A stretch of DNA of 64,000 bases from Lentzea albidocapillata (GTDB lineage: Bacteria; Actinomycetota; Actinomycetes; Mycobacteriales; Pseudonocardiaceae), in the NCBI RefSeq assembly GCF_000719115.1, contig NZ_JOEA01000011.1, positions 62,001 to 126,000 on the forward strand. Direction: 5' to 3'. The position numbers were made by a program, and so were the translations under genes. Positions 31,785 through 38,642 of the stretch are shown piece by piece (position 1 is the first letter of the stretch; every line of letters starts with the position of its first letter). The notes below the pieces were generated by a model, which was not told where the DNA came from, searched no databases, and saw only the letters and a program-made list of their open reading frames with translations.

Positions 31785-33751
31785 AACCACGACCCGATCG
31801 TCTTCACCGCGCCACCGACACCGTCGACGACGTCGCGCCCGAGCTCCACCGCGTTGCCCACCGTGTCGACCACGACGTCGCCGGCATCGCTCGCGACCTC
31901 GCCGACGGTGTCCACCGCGTGCCCGGCCGCGTCACCCCAACGGCCGTTCGAGATGTCGTCCACGACCTGACCACCACCGCGCCAGACGTCCTCGCCCATG
32001 TCGACGACCTCCTTGCCGGTGTTGACCCCCCAGTCGATGACCGGCCCGACACCGGGAAGGTCCGAACCGGGCACCTCACGTGGCGTGGGCGCGTCCTGCC
32101 AGCGCTGCTCGGTGACGCTCCCGCCGTCGCCGTTGGCGATCTTGGCGAGATTGTTGAGCGATTCGGAGTCCTTGTCGTAGTAGGACGAGTGGGCGTGCCC
32201 GATCCACGACTCGCCAGACGTGCCGAACGTCTTCGCGCCGAAGGAGGAGTCATAAGGACCGGTCGACGACCCGTCCTTGGTGAACCAGTCGCCACTCGTG
32301 GCCTGGATGACCGGATCGTGTTCGGTCCCACCGACGTAGACGTGCCCGCCACCGGCCGACAGCTGGTCCGCGTTGGACGCGCCAACGCCTGGCGAGCCAA
32401 CGAACACGATGTCGTCCGCTTTCAGTCCGTTGTCCATCGCGGAATAGCCGACAACCGTGCTGCCGTAGCTGTGGCCGATCACCGTGACGTGGGCGTTCGG
32501 GTTGGCGGTGCGGTAGCCCTCGACGTCCTTCGCGAGGATCTGACCACCCTCGATCGCCTGCGCGGGGTCGTTCACCTGACCGGGCAGGAACTCCGGCGCG
32601 TCGTAGCCGAGCCACTGGATCGCGGCACCGTCCGGACCCATCTTCGCGCTGAGGTTCGAGGCCTGGTCCAAGCCGAAGCTGCTGAGCGTGGACGTGGTCC
32701 CCGGCACGCACACCGCGACGTTCTTCGCGGTGTCCGGGTTGCCGAACGCGACAGCGATCGCGCCCTCCTTGGCACCGGCGCCGTCCGGGCTCCACGCGAG
32801 GATGTACGCCTGCTTGCCGGTCTCCGCGCTCATCCTTTCGGCTTTGTCCAACGCGCCGACCGCATCGTCCGCGTTCTTCGCACGGCGCGCTGCCTCGTCG
32901 TACTGCGACATCAGCTGCGAGCCCTGGGCGTCGTTGCGCAGCGCGCGCTGGCCCTCGGACGAGTTCGGGTCGACGCCGAGCTCGCGGGCACGGTCGGCGA
33001 GCTGCTGCTTGAGCTGGTCCTTCTCCGCGTTGAACCGCGCCGCGTCCTCCGGGATCCGCTTGCGGTTCGCGTAGTCCAGCACGTCGGCGGGAAGCCCGCG
33101 GAGTTGGCCGAGTTCCTGGTACTTGGTGTTCTTGAGCGCTTCCTGCTGGTCCTTGCTCAGCGACTTCCACCAGTCCGCGACGGCCTTCGGGTCGCTGCCG
33201 GGTGGCGGCACCGGCGGCAGCGCACCACCCGCACCTCCGCGTTGGGCGGCGCGGTCCCAGCCGCAGTCTGTGCGCGCGGACTCCTCGAAGCCCGGTGGGA
33301 TCTTGGTCAGCGCGCTCGCGTAGGAGCGCAGAACGTTGTTGTAGCCCGACTTCACCTTGTCCAGGTGCTCGTTGACCTGGTTGGCGAGCTGGCGGGTCTG
33401 TTCCGCGTCCATGCTCGGCGGACGGCCACGCCACACGCCGATCGCCTGGTCTGCGGCGCTGCGCATCTGGCCGTAGGCGCGCGAAGCGGCCTGCACGATG
33501 TCAACGCCCGCGCCGAGTCGTTCGGCAGCAGCCTTGGCGGCGGTGGCGGACAGCTGGGCGCGGGCGGTGAACTTCGTGGCGGCGTCGCCGGTCCAGCTGC
33601 TGATGGCGGTCTTGCCGCCGTTCGCGACGGACTCCCCTGCACGACCGACCGCGCTGACCGCACCGGTGATCGGGTCGGCGGCCGCAGCGATCCGGCCGGC
33701 ATCGCCTGACGCGAGCCTGCCGTACAGGCTCTCGGGATCCGTGTAGCTCAC
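31781..33751 (-). CDS. DUF1023 alpha/beta hydrolase with WXG-like N-terminus, putative type VII effector
   Basis: The 656-residue protein has a helical N-terminal region (about 1-150) of the kind found in type VII exported proteins, including AISSWTGDAATKFTARAQ. A charged coiled middle follows (about 190-300), then a DUF1023 alpha/beta-hydrolase domain (about 310-540) with the nucleophile elbow VTVIGHSYGSTVVG. The candidate acid and His are in GGTEHDPVIQA and WIGHAHSSYYD. The C-terminal 100 residues are an amphipathic Val/Asp/Gly-rich stretch. The enzyme may be an esterase or lipase acting outside the cell. Its GTG start overlaps the stop of the EspC-like gene, which is the likely secretion partner. 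Confidence 0.8.
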   Translation of the reverse strand: MSYTDPESLYGRLASGDAGRIAAAADPITGAVSAVGRAGESVANGGKTAISSWTGDAATKFTARAQLSATAAKAAAERLGAGVDIVQAASRAYGQMRSAADQAIGVWRGRPPSMDAEQTRQLANQVNEHLDKVKSGYNNVLRSYASALTKIPPGFEESARTDCGWDRAAQRGGAGGALPPVPPPGSDPKAVADWWKSLSKDQQEALKNTKYQELGQLRGLPADVLDYANRKRIPEDAARFNAEKDQLKQQLADRARELGVDPNSSEGQRALRNDAQGSQLMSQYDEAARRAKNADDAVGALDKAERMSAETGKQAYILAWSPDGAGAKEGAIAVAFGNPDTAKNVAVCVPGTTSTLSSFGLDQASNLSAKMGPDGAAIQWLGYDAPEFLPGQVNDPAQAIEGGQILAKDVEGYRTANPNAHVTVIGHSYGSTVVGYSAMDNGLKADDIVFVGSPGVGASNADQLSAGGGHVYVGGTEHDPVIQATSGDWFTKDGSSTGPYDSSFGAKTFGTSGESWIGHAHSSYYDKDSESLNNLAKIANGDGGSVTEQRWQDAPTPREVPGSDLPGVGPVIDWGVNTGKEVVDMGEDVWRGGGQVVDDISNGRWGDAAGHAVDTVGEVASDAGDVVVDTVGNAVELGRDVVDGVGGAVKTIGSWF

Positions 33752-34071
33752 TTGCCGCCCCCAAAACCCTGGAGAATCTTCTGCAAGGCCGACGTGTGAT
33801 CGTCTTCAGTGCGCTGATAGGCATCAGCGTTCGACACGAGGCCCTCTGCCGCGTCGGTGATCCAGGCCGAGCCGCGCTGGAGGTCCTGAGAGTGCGTGCC
33901 GACGAACTTCGACAGCGCGTCCGCGAACTCCGCGGCGGCGTCGACCTCCCCGAACGCGCCCGCGTCGAGCTGGAGCATCGAGATCATCTCCGCTGCCTCG
34001 CGTACCGCGTCGGAGCCGTTGCCGAACTCCTTGGACGCGTTGCGCAGCACCTCTGGCTCAACGCCGAACAT
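33748..34071 (-). CDS. EspC/WXG100-like type VII secretion partner
   Basis: This 107-residue helical protein begins FGVEPEVLRNASKEFGNGSD, the pattern of EspC-like (ESX excreted protein) families, and forms a predicted helical hairpin. Near the C-terminus DAYQRTEDDHTS contains YxxxE (YQRTE), the type VII export signal. It is translationally coupled to the DUF1023 hydrolase gene, suggesting co-export. The ATG has GGGGG six bases upstream; a GTG two codons earlier is in frame but badly spaced from that site. It is divergent from the mycothiol-isomerase-fold gene. Confidence 0.75.
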   Translation of the reverse strand: MFGVEPEVLRNASKEFGNGSDAVREAAEMISMLQLDAGAFGEVDAAAEFADALSKFVGTHSQDLQRGSAWITDAAEGLVSNADAYQRTEDDHTSALQKILQGFGGGK

Positions 34072-34153
34072 CGCCACCCCCTGTTGGTCACCGATCAATG
34101 CGACGCACGTACATGATGGCCGGTTCCCCACTCGCCGGTGGACGGTTTCGGCC

Positions 34154-34912
34154 ATGATGTCGTTCATGGTGCAGACAGGGTGGACGGCCCAGCGATGGAC
34201 CGCTGTGTTCATCGAGCAGGCCGAGATGTTCCGCAAGGCAGTGGCAGACGCGGACCCGGCCGCCGAGGTGCCGACGCGCCCCGGCTGGACCGTCCAGGAC
34301 CTGGTGATCCACCTCGCGCGCTTCCTGGAGACCTCCACCGAGTACCTGCGAACCGGCAGCCGCACCGCGATGCGGCCGTCGCCCCCGCCGGCCGGGCTGT
34401 CGCCGCTGCAGTACCTCGACCTGCAGCTGTCTGCAGCCGCGGAGATCCTGACGGCCGTGCCGGGAAACCGCCCCGTGTGGACGTTCTCGCCGGCCGCGCC
34501 CGACCTGGCCTGGGTGTGGCACCGCCGGATCGCGCACGAGACGGTGTTGCGCCGGTTCGACGCGCAGACAGTCGTCCGCCAGGTCGTGGCCACGGACGCA
34601 GACCTCTGCGCCGACGGCATCGACGAGGTGCTGAGCACGATCGTCGCGGCCAATCTCGACGGCGACGTGCCGAGCACCGTGACCGGCACCGCATTGGTGC
34701 GTCCCACAGACGTGCCGGAATCGTGGCTGATCTCCCTGACAGCGGGTGAGGTGCCCGAACTCCGGGCCGCGGCCCCAGGTGAAGAGGGCGACGCGCAGGT
34801 GACTGGTGAGGCCGAGGTCGTCTACTTCTGGCTCTGGAACCGCATGAACTTCAAGGAGATGACCGGCGACCAGGGCGTGCTGGACGTCCTCCAGGTCGGA
34901 CGGGGGCACTGA
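34154..34912 (+). CDS. mycothiol-dependent isomerase-fold (TIGR03083-like) protein
   Basis: The 252-residue protein has an N-terminal DinB/maleylpyruvate-isomerase helical domain (about 1-160) with the conserved DLVIHLARFLETS and RRIAHETVLRRFDAQ, where the His residues would bind metal. A C-terminal SCP-like domain follows. Relatives use mycothiol as cofactor for isomerisation or transfer reactions, but most members have no known substrate. Two adjacent ATGs and a third four codons in are possible starts; the first has GGACGG upstream at reasonable spacing. Its stop overlaps the ATG of the first lipoprotein gene (TGATG), so the four genes probably form one operon. Confidence 0.78.
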   Translation: MMSFMVQTGWTAQRWTAVFIEQAEMFRKAVADADPAAEVPTRPGWTVQDLVIHLARFLETSTEYLRTGSRTAMRPSPPPAGLSPLQYLDLQLSAAAEILTAVPGNRPVWTFSPAAPDLAWVWHRRIAHETVLRRFDAQTVVRQVVATDADLCADGIDEVLSTIVAANLDGDVPSTVTGTALVRPTDVPESWLISLTAGEVPELRAAAPGEEGDAQVTGEAEVVYFWLWNRMNFKEMTGDQGVLDVLQVGRGH

Positions 34913-35229
34913 TGCGCAAGCTCGCTGCGGTGGTGCTCGGTTGCCTGTTGCTCGCCGGATGTGCGGCGTCCTGGCAACAGGAACTTCGATACAAGATCGT
35001 CTCATCGCACAACACCAGCTCGTCCGAGTTCTTCGATCTCGAACTGGTGGGAGAGGTGCCCAAGGGTTCACTGAAACCCGAGGAGCTGAAGAGCACGCCA
35101 CTGCTCACGACCCAGGCCGAAGGCGCTCAAGTCGGCGACGAGGTGCTTTGCTCCGTTGAACAGGAGAAAGGCAACGCGTTCGGGAACTCGAACGTCGTGA
35201 CGCACATCAGGAAGTGCAGGAAAGCTTGA
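34912..35229 (+). CDS. small lipoprotein 1 of a tandem triplet
   Basis: The 105-residue protein has a lipoprotein signal MRKLAAVVLGCLLLAGC (lipobox LAGC). The mature part of about 88 residues contains ELRYKIVSSHN, a FFDLELVGEVP strand, and a C-terminal VGDEVLCSVEQE...IRKCRKA block with two cysteines. The same plan recurs in the next two genes: signal, a short charged segment with RFKV/RYKI, VGDE(V/I)xC, and a terminal CRKA or CRMA. The ATG shares a base with the preceding stop. It is not recognised as a named family; membership with mycobacterial DUF4333-like lipoproteins is possible. Confidence 0.75.
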   Translation: MRKLAAVVLGCLLLAGCAASWQQELRYKIVSSHNTSSSEFFDLELVGEVPKGSLKPEELKSTPLLTTQAEGAQVGDEVLCSVEQEKGNAFGNSNVVTHIRKCRKA

Positions 35230-35531
35230 TGCGCAAGGTCATCGCGGTGTTTTCCGGTTGTCTCGCGTTGACGGCTTGTGGCGACGGTAGGTTCGAGGGC
35301 GACGTCAGGTTCAAGGTCACCGAGGCCGACTCCTTGAGCTATGAACTCGTCCTGGCGCAGGAGCAGCCCGTTGACATGGTCAGCGACTGGTACTCGGGAC
35401 GTGTCAACGTCGATGACTTCGTCGAGCCCGTCTCGGTCGGCGACGAGGTGATCTGCCACATCGTGCAGCAACGGGTCCAGGAGAAGGGCATCGCGACCCG
35501 CATGACGGCCTCAAACTGCCGGAAGGCCTGA
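35229..35531 (+). CDS. small lipoprotein 2 of a tandem triplet
   Basis: The 100-residue protein has a signal MRKVIAVFSGCLALTACG (lipobox LTAC) and a short mature domain with RFEGDVRFKVTEADS, VSVGDEVICHIVQQ and terminal NCRKA. It is clearly a paralogue of its two neighbours. The ATG overlaps the preceding stop by one base (TGATG), and its own stop overlaps the next ATG in the same way. The longer in-frame start five codons upstream would lack a proper signal peptide. The cysteine pair near the C-terminus is conserved in all three, so an extracytoplasmic disulphide is likely. Confidence 0.78.
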   Translation: MRKVIAVFSGCLALTACGDGRFEGDVRFKVTEADSLSYELVLAQEQPVDMVSDWYSGRVNVDDFVEPVSVGDEVICHIVQQRVQEKGIATRMTASNCRKA

Positions 35532-35893
35532 TGCGCAAGATCATCGCGGTGCTCGCGGCCTGCCTGGTGCTGGCCGGCTGCGGCCTCGGCCGCTGGGAAG
35601 GCGAGATCCGCTTCAAGGTCACCAGCATCAACACCTGCTACGACGGCTACAGCGACGTCATCTGCGCCACCCGCATCTACCTCGACCTGGTGGGCGACCT
35701 GCCCGGCGGAGCACCCGGCAAGAGTTCCTTCAAGGGTGCCTTCGCGGAGCCGGACGACTTCGCGGACGAGTCGAAGGTGCGCGACGAGGTGGCGGTGGGC
35801 GACGAGATCATCTGCGTGGGCCAGGAACAGTCCGAGGGCTTCGAGTACCTCAACGGCATCCCGCTGCAGCTCTCGAAGTGCCGGATGGCATGA
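35531..35893 (+). CDS. small lipoprotein 3 of a tandem triplet
   Basis: The 120-residue protein has a signal MRKIIAVLAACLVLAGCG (lipobox LAGC) and a mature part with RWEGEIRFKVTSINT, an extra Cys pair in NTCYDGYSDVICATR, a YLDLVGDLPGG strand, then VAVGDEIICVGQEQ and terminal KCRMA. It is the longest of the triplet and closest to the second in the EGxxRFKV segment. The three lipoproteins probably arose by tandem duplication. Nothing in the sequence indicates a ligand. A GGGGG...CCCCC hairpin follows before purF. Confidence 0.78.
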   Translation: MRKIIAVLAACLVLAGCGLGRWEGEIRFKVTSINTCYDGYSDVICATRIYLDLVGDLPGGAPGKSSFKGAFAEPDDFADESKVRDEVAVGDEIICVGQEQSEGFEYLNGIPLQLSKCRMA

Positions 35894-35917
35894 GTTTCAT
35901 CACCTCACCAGGGGTCT

Positions 35918-35943
35918 GGAGGGGGTAGTTGGCCCCCTGCTCC
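35918..35943. terminator. weak hairpin between the lipoprotein operon and purF
   Basis: GGAGGGGG and CCCCC(tgc)TCC pair around a seven-base loop (five pairs plus three after a bulge). It might end the lipoprotein transcript. A TACACT hexamer at 35947-35952 may be a -10 for purF. Confidence 0.3.
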
Positions 35944-35991
35944 ACATACACTCGGGTTGCAGCCAGCCCCATTCGTGAGGGAGCCAATTCG

Positions 35992-37497
35992 GTGGTCGAC
36001 GACCATTCCCAGTCCGAACAGGACCCCCGTGAGGAGTGCGGCGTCTTCGGCGTCTGGGCTCCGGGTGAAGACGTCTCCAAGATGACCTACTACGGGCTCT
36101 ACGCCCTGCAGCACCGCGGCCAGGAGGCCGCGGGCATCTCGGTCGGAGACGGGGCGCAGGTCGTCGTCTTCAAGGACCTCGGGCTCGTCAGCCAGGTGTT
36201 CGACGAGCAGGTCCTGCAGAGCCTCAAGGGCCACGTGGCCGTCGGGCACTGCCGTTACTCCACCACCGGGTCCACGACCTGGGAGAACGCGCAGCCCACG
36301 TTCCGCACCACCGCCGCCGGTTCGGGGCTGAGCCTCGGTCACAACGGCAACCTGGTGAACACCGCCGAGCTGCTGGAGAAGGCCAAGAGCCTCGGCATCG
36401 TCGAGCGCAACGGCGCCACCACCGACTCGGACATCCTCTGCGGCCTGCTCGCCCACGCGGCGGCCGACAAGGGGATCGAGCAGGCCGCGCTGGAGCTGCT
36501 GCCGACGGTCAAGGGTGCGTACTGCCTCACGTTCTCCGACGAGTCCACCCTCTACGCCGCGCGTGACCCGCACGGTGTCCGCCCGCTGGTCCTGGGCCGG
36601 TTGGAACGCGGCTGGGTCGTGGCGAGCGAGACCGCGGCGCTCGACATCGTCGGCGCGAGCTTCGTGCGCGAGGTCGAGCCCGGTGAGCTGATCGCGATCG
36701 ACGGCGACGGGCTGCGGTCCACCCGCTTCGCGACCCCCGAGCCCAAGGGCTGCATCTTCGAGTACGTCTACCTGGCGCGGCCGGACACGACGATCTCCGG
36801 GCGCGGCGTCCACGCGACGCGCGTCGAGATCGGCCGCCGCCTCGCCAAGGAGCACCCGGTCGAGGCCGACCTGGTGATCCCGGTGCCGGAGTCCGGCACG
36901 CCCGCCGCCATCGGCTACGCGCAGGCCAGCGGCATCCCGTACGGGTCGGGCCTGGTCAAGAACGCCTACGTCGGCCGGACGTTCATCCAGCCGTCGCAGA
37001 CCATCCGCCAACTCGGCATCCGGCTGAAGCTGAACCCGCTGCGCGACGTCATCCGCGGCAAGCGCCTGGTCGTCGTGGACGACTCGATCGTGCGCGGCAA
37101 CACCCAGCGCGCGCTCGTGCGCATGCTGCGTGAGGCCGGTGCACTCGAAGTGCACGTGCGGATCGCGTCGCCGCCCGTGAAGTGGCCGTGCTTCTACGGC
37201 ATCGACTTCGCCTCGCGGGCGGAGCTCGTCGCGAACGGCCTGGACAACGACGGCATCCGCCGCTCGGTCGGCGCCGACTCGCTCGGCTACGTGTCGCTGG
37301 ATCAGCTCGTCGCGGCCACGGAACAGCCCAAGTCGCGGCTGTGCTCGGCGTGCTTCGACGGCGAGTACCCGATCGAACTGCCGCAGGACGCGCTCATCGG
37401 CAAGCACCTGCTCGAGGGGCTCAAGGGCGTGTCGGGCTCAGCCGCTCCCGTTCTGGCGAGCGGCTATGGTGCCGAAGACGCCTTGCGTCGTCCCTGA
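35992..37497 (+). CDS. purF: amidophosphoribosyltransferase
   Basis: PurF makes phosphoribosylamine from PRPP and glutamine, the first committed purine step. The 501-residue precursor has a short propeptide before the catalytic Cys (EECGVFGVWAPGEDV), so autocatalytic cleavage is expected. The glutaminase domain spans about 15-250 and the phosphoribosyltransferase domain 260-480, with PRPP loop VVVDDSIVRGNT. Cysteines in KGCIFEYVY, KWPCFYGID and LCSACFDG are those that bind the [4Fe-4S] cluster in the oxygen-sensitive Bacillus-type enzyme. The GTG is preceded by GAGGGAG at good spacing. purM follows 29 bases downstream. Confidence 0.97.
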   Translation: MVDDHSQSEQDPREECGVFGVWAPGEDVSKMTYYGLYALQHRGQEAAGISVGDGAQVVVFKDLGLVSQVFDEQVLQSLKGHVAVGHCRYSTTGSTTWENAQPTFRTTAAGSGLSLGHNGNLVNTAELLEKAKSLGIVERNGATTDSDILCGLLAHAAADKGIEQAALELLPTVKGAYCLTFSDESTLYAARDPHGVRPLVLGRLERGWVVASETAALDIVGASFVREVEPGELIAIDGDGLRSTRFATPEPKGCIFEYVYLARPDTTISGRGVHATRVEIGRRLAKEHPVEADLVIPVPESGTPAAIGYAQASGIPYGSGLVKNAYVGRTFIQPSQTIRQLGIRLKLNPLRDVIRGKRLVVVDDSIVRGNTQRALVRMLREAGALEVHVRIASPPVKWPCFYGIDFASRAELVANGLDNDGIRRSVGADSLGYVSLDQLVAATEQPKSRLCSACFDGEYPIELPQDALIGKHLLEGLKGVSGSAAPVLASGYGAEDALRRP

Positions 37498-37526
37498 GCT
37501 CCCAGATCCAAGTGGAAGAAGTTGAC

Positions 37527-38588
37527 GTGACCGACAGCGCCAAGGCCACCTACGCCGCCGCCGGAGTCAGTATCGCCGCAGGTGACGAGGCGGTGGAGAA
37601 GCTGAAGCCGTGGGCGGCCAAGGCGCACCGGCCCGAGGTGCTCGGTGGCATCGGTGGCTTCGCAGGCCTGTTCCAGCTGAAGCTCGACCGCTGGAAGGAG
37701 CCGATCCTCGCGTCCTCCACGGACGGCGTCGGCACCAAGATCGCGATCGCGCAGGCGCTCGACAAGCACGACACCATCGGCATCGACCTGGTCGCCATGA
37801 TCGTGGACGACCTGGTCGTGTGCGGCGCCGAACCGTTGTTCGTGCAGGACTACATCGCGGTCGGCAAGGTCGTCCCGGACAGGATCGCGTCGCTGGTCAA
37901 GGGCATCGCCGAAGGCTGTGTCCAGGCCGGTTGCGCGCTGCTCGGCGGCGAGACCGCGGAGCACCCCGGCCTGATGGGCGACGACGACTACGACATCTCC
38001 GGCACCGGCGTCGGCGTGGTCGAGCACTCCAAGCTGCTCGGCCCCGACCGCGTCCGCGACGGCGACGTCGTGATCGCGATGGGCTCGTCCGGCCTGCACT
38101 CCAACGGCTACTCGCTCGCCCGGCACGTGCTGCTGGAGATCGCGCGGATGCCGCTGGAGGGTCATGTCGAGGAGTTCGGCCGCACCCTCGGCGAGGAGAT
38201 GCTGGAGCCGACCAAGATCTACGCCAAGGACTGCCTGGCGCTGATCGCCGAGACCGAGGTCCGCGGCTTCTCGCACGTCACCGGTGGTGGCCTGGCCGCG
38301 AACCTGGCCCGGGTGCTGCCGGAAGGCCTGCACGCGACGCTCGACCGAGGCACCTGGACGCCCGCGCCGGTGTTCCAGCTCATCGCCCAGCGCGGCCGCG
38401 TGGAGCGCGAGGAGATGGAGAAGGCGTTCAACATGGGCGTCGGCATGGTCGCCGTCGTCGCACCCGAGGACGTCGACCGCGCGCTGGCCGTGCTCACCGC
38501 CCGCCACGTGCCGGCGTGGGTGCTCGGCGAGATCACCAAGGCCGAGCAGGGCGGCGCCGTCCTCGTCGGCGACCACCCGCGGTTCTGA
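37527..38588 (+). CDS. purM: phosphoribosylformylglycinamidine cyclo-ligase (AIR synthetase)
   Basis: PurM closes the imidazole ring, converting FGAM to AIR with ATP. The 353-residue protein has the family marks YAAAGVSIAAGDEAVEKLKP, GFAGLF, the glycine-rich ILASSTDGVGTKI, GIDLVAMIVDDLVVCGAEPL and GSSGLHSNGYSLAR. The GTG before TDSAKATYAAAG is chosen over a longer frame that overlaps purF out of phase; GGAAG lies upstream. It follows purF closely and is read with it. Immediately after the stop lies the long hairpin that contains the Shine-Dalgarno of the next gene. Confidence 0.97.
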   Translation: MTDSAKATYAAAGVSIAAGDEAVEKLKPWAAKAHRPEVLGGIGGFAGLFQLKLDRWKEPILASSTDGVGTKIAIAQALDKHDTIGIDLVAMIVDDLVVCGAEPLFVQDYIAVGKVVPDRIASLVKGIAEGCVQAGCALLGGETAEHPGLMGDDDYDISGTGVGVVEHSKLLGPDRVRDGDVVIAMGSSGLHSNGYSLARHVLLEIARMPLEGHVEEFGRTLGEEMLEPTKIYAKDCLALIAETEVRGFSHVTGGGLAANLARVLPEGLHATLDRGTWTPAPVFQLIAQRGRVEREEMEKAFNMGVGMVAVVAPEDVDRALAVLTARHVPAWVLGEITKAEQGGAVLVGDHPRF

Positions 38589-38593
38589 GGCAA

Positions 38594-38636
38594 CCTCCTG
38601 AGCCGGTCGCCGCGTACTAAGCGGCGACCGAGGAGG
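38594..38636 (+). promoter_or_regulatory. long hairpin that sequesters the Shine-Dalgarno of the sigma-fusion gene
   Basis: CGGTCGCCGC (38604-38613) and GCGGCGACCG (38621-38630) form a perfect 10-base-pair stem with a seven-base loop. Outside it, CCTCCT (38594-38599) pairs with AGGAGG (38631-38636), with a four-base bulge on the left arm. That AGGAGG is the Shine-Dalgarno of the TTG-started sigma gene. In a purM read-through transcript the site would be hidden; the core hairpin could also act as a terminator. There is no T run. Confidence 0.65.
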
Positions 38637-38642
38637 GGGCAC

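Noticed and set aside
31601..33709. A 702-codon open frame on the plus strand opposite the DUF1023 hydrolase
   Set aside because: Low-complexity Arg/Val/Asp-rich translation without domains, while the minus strand shows a clear hydrolase with catalytic motifs.
34072..34707. Upstream extension of the EspC-like frame
   Set aside because: It lies opposite the isomerase-fold gene and has no conserved sequence; the short start has a good Shine-Dalgarno and matches the family.
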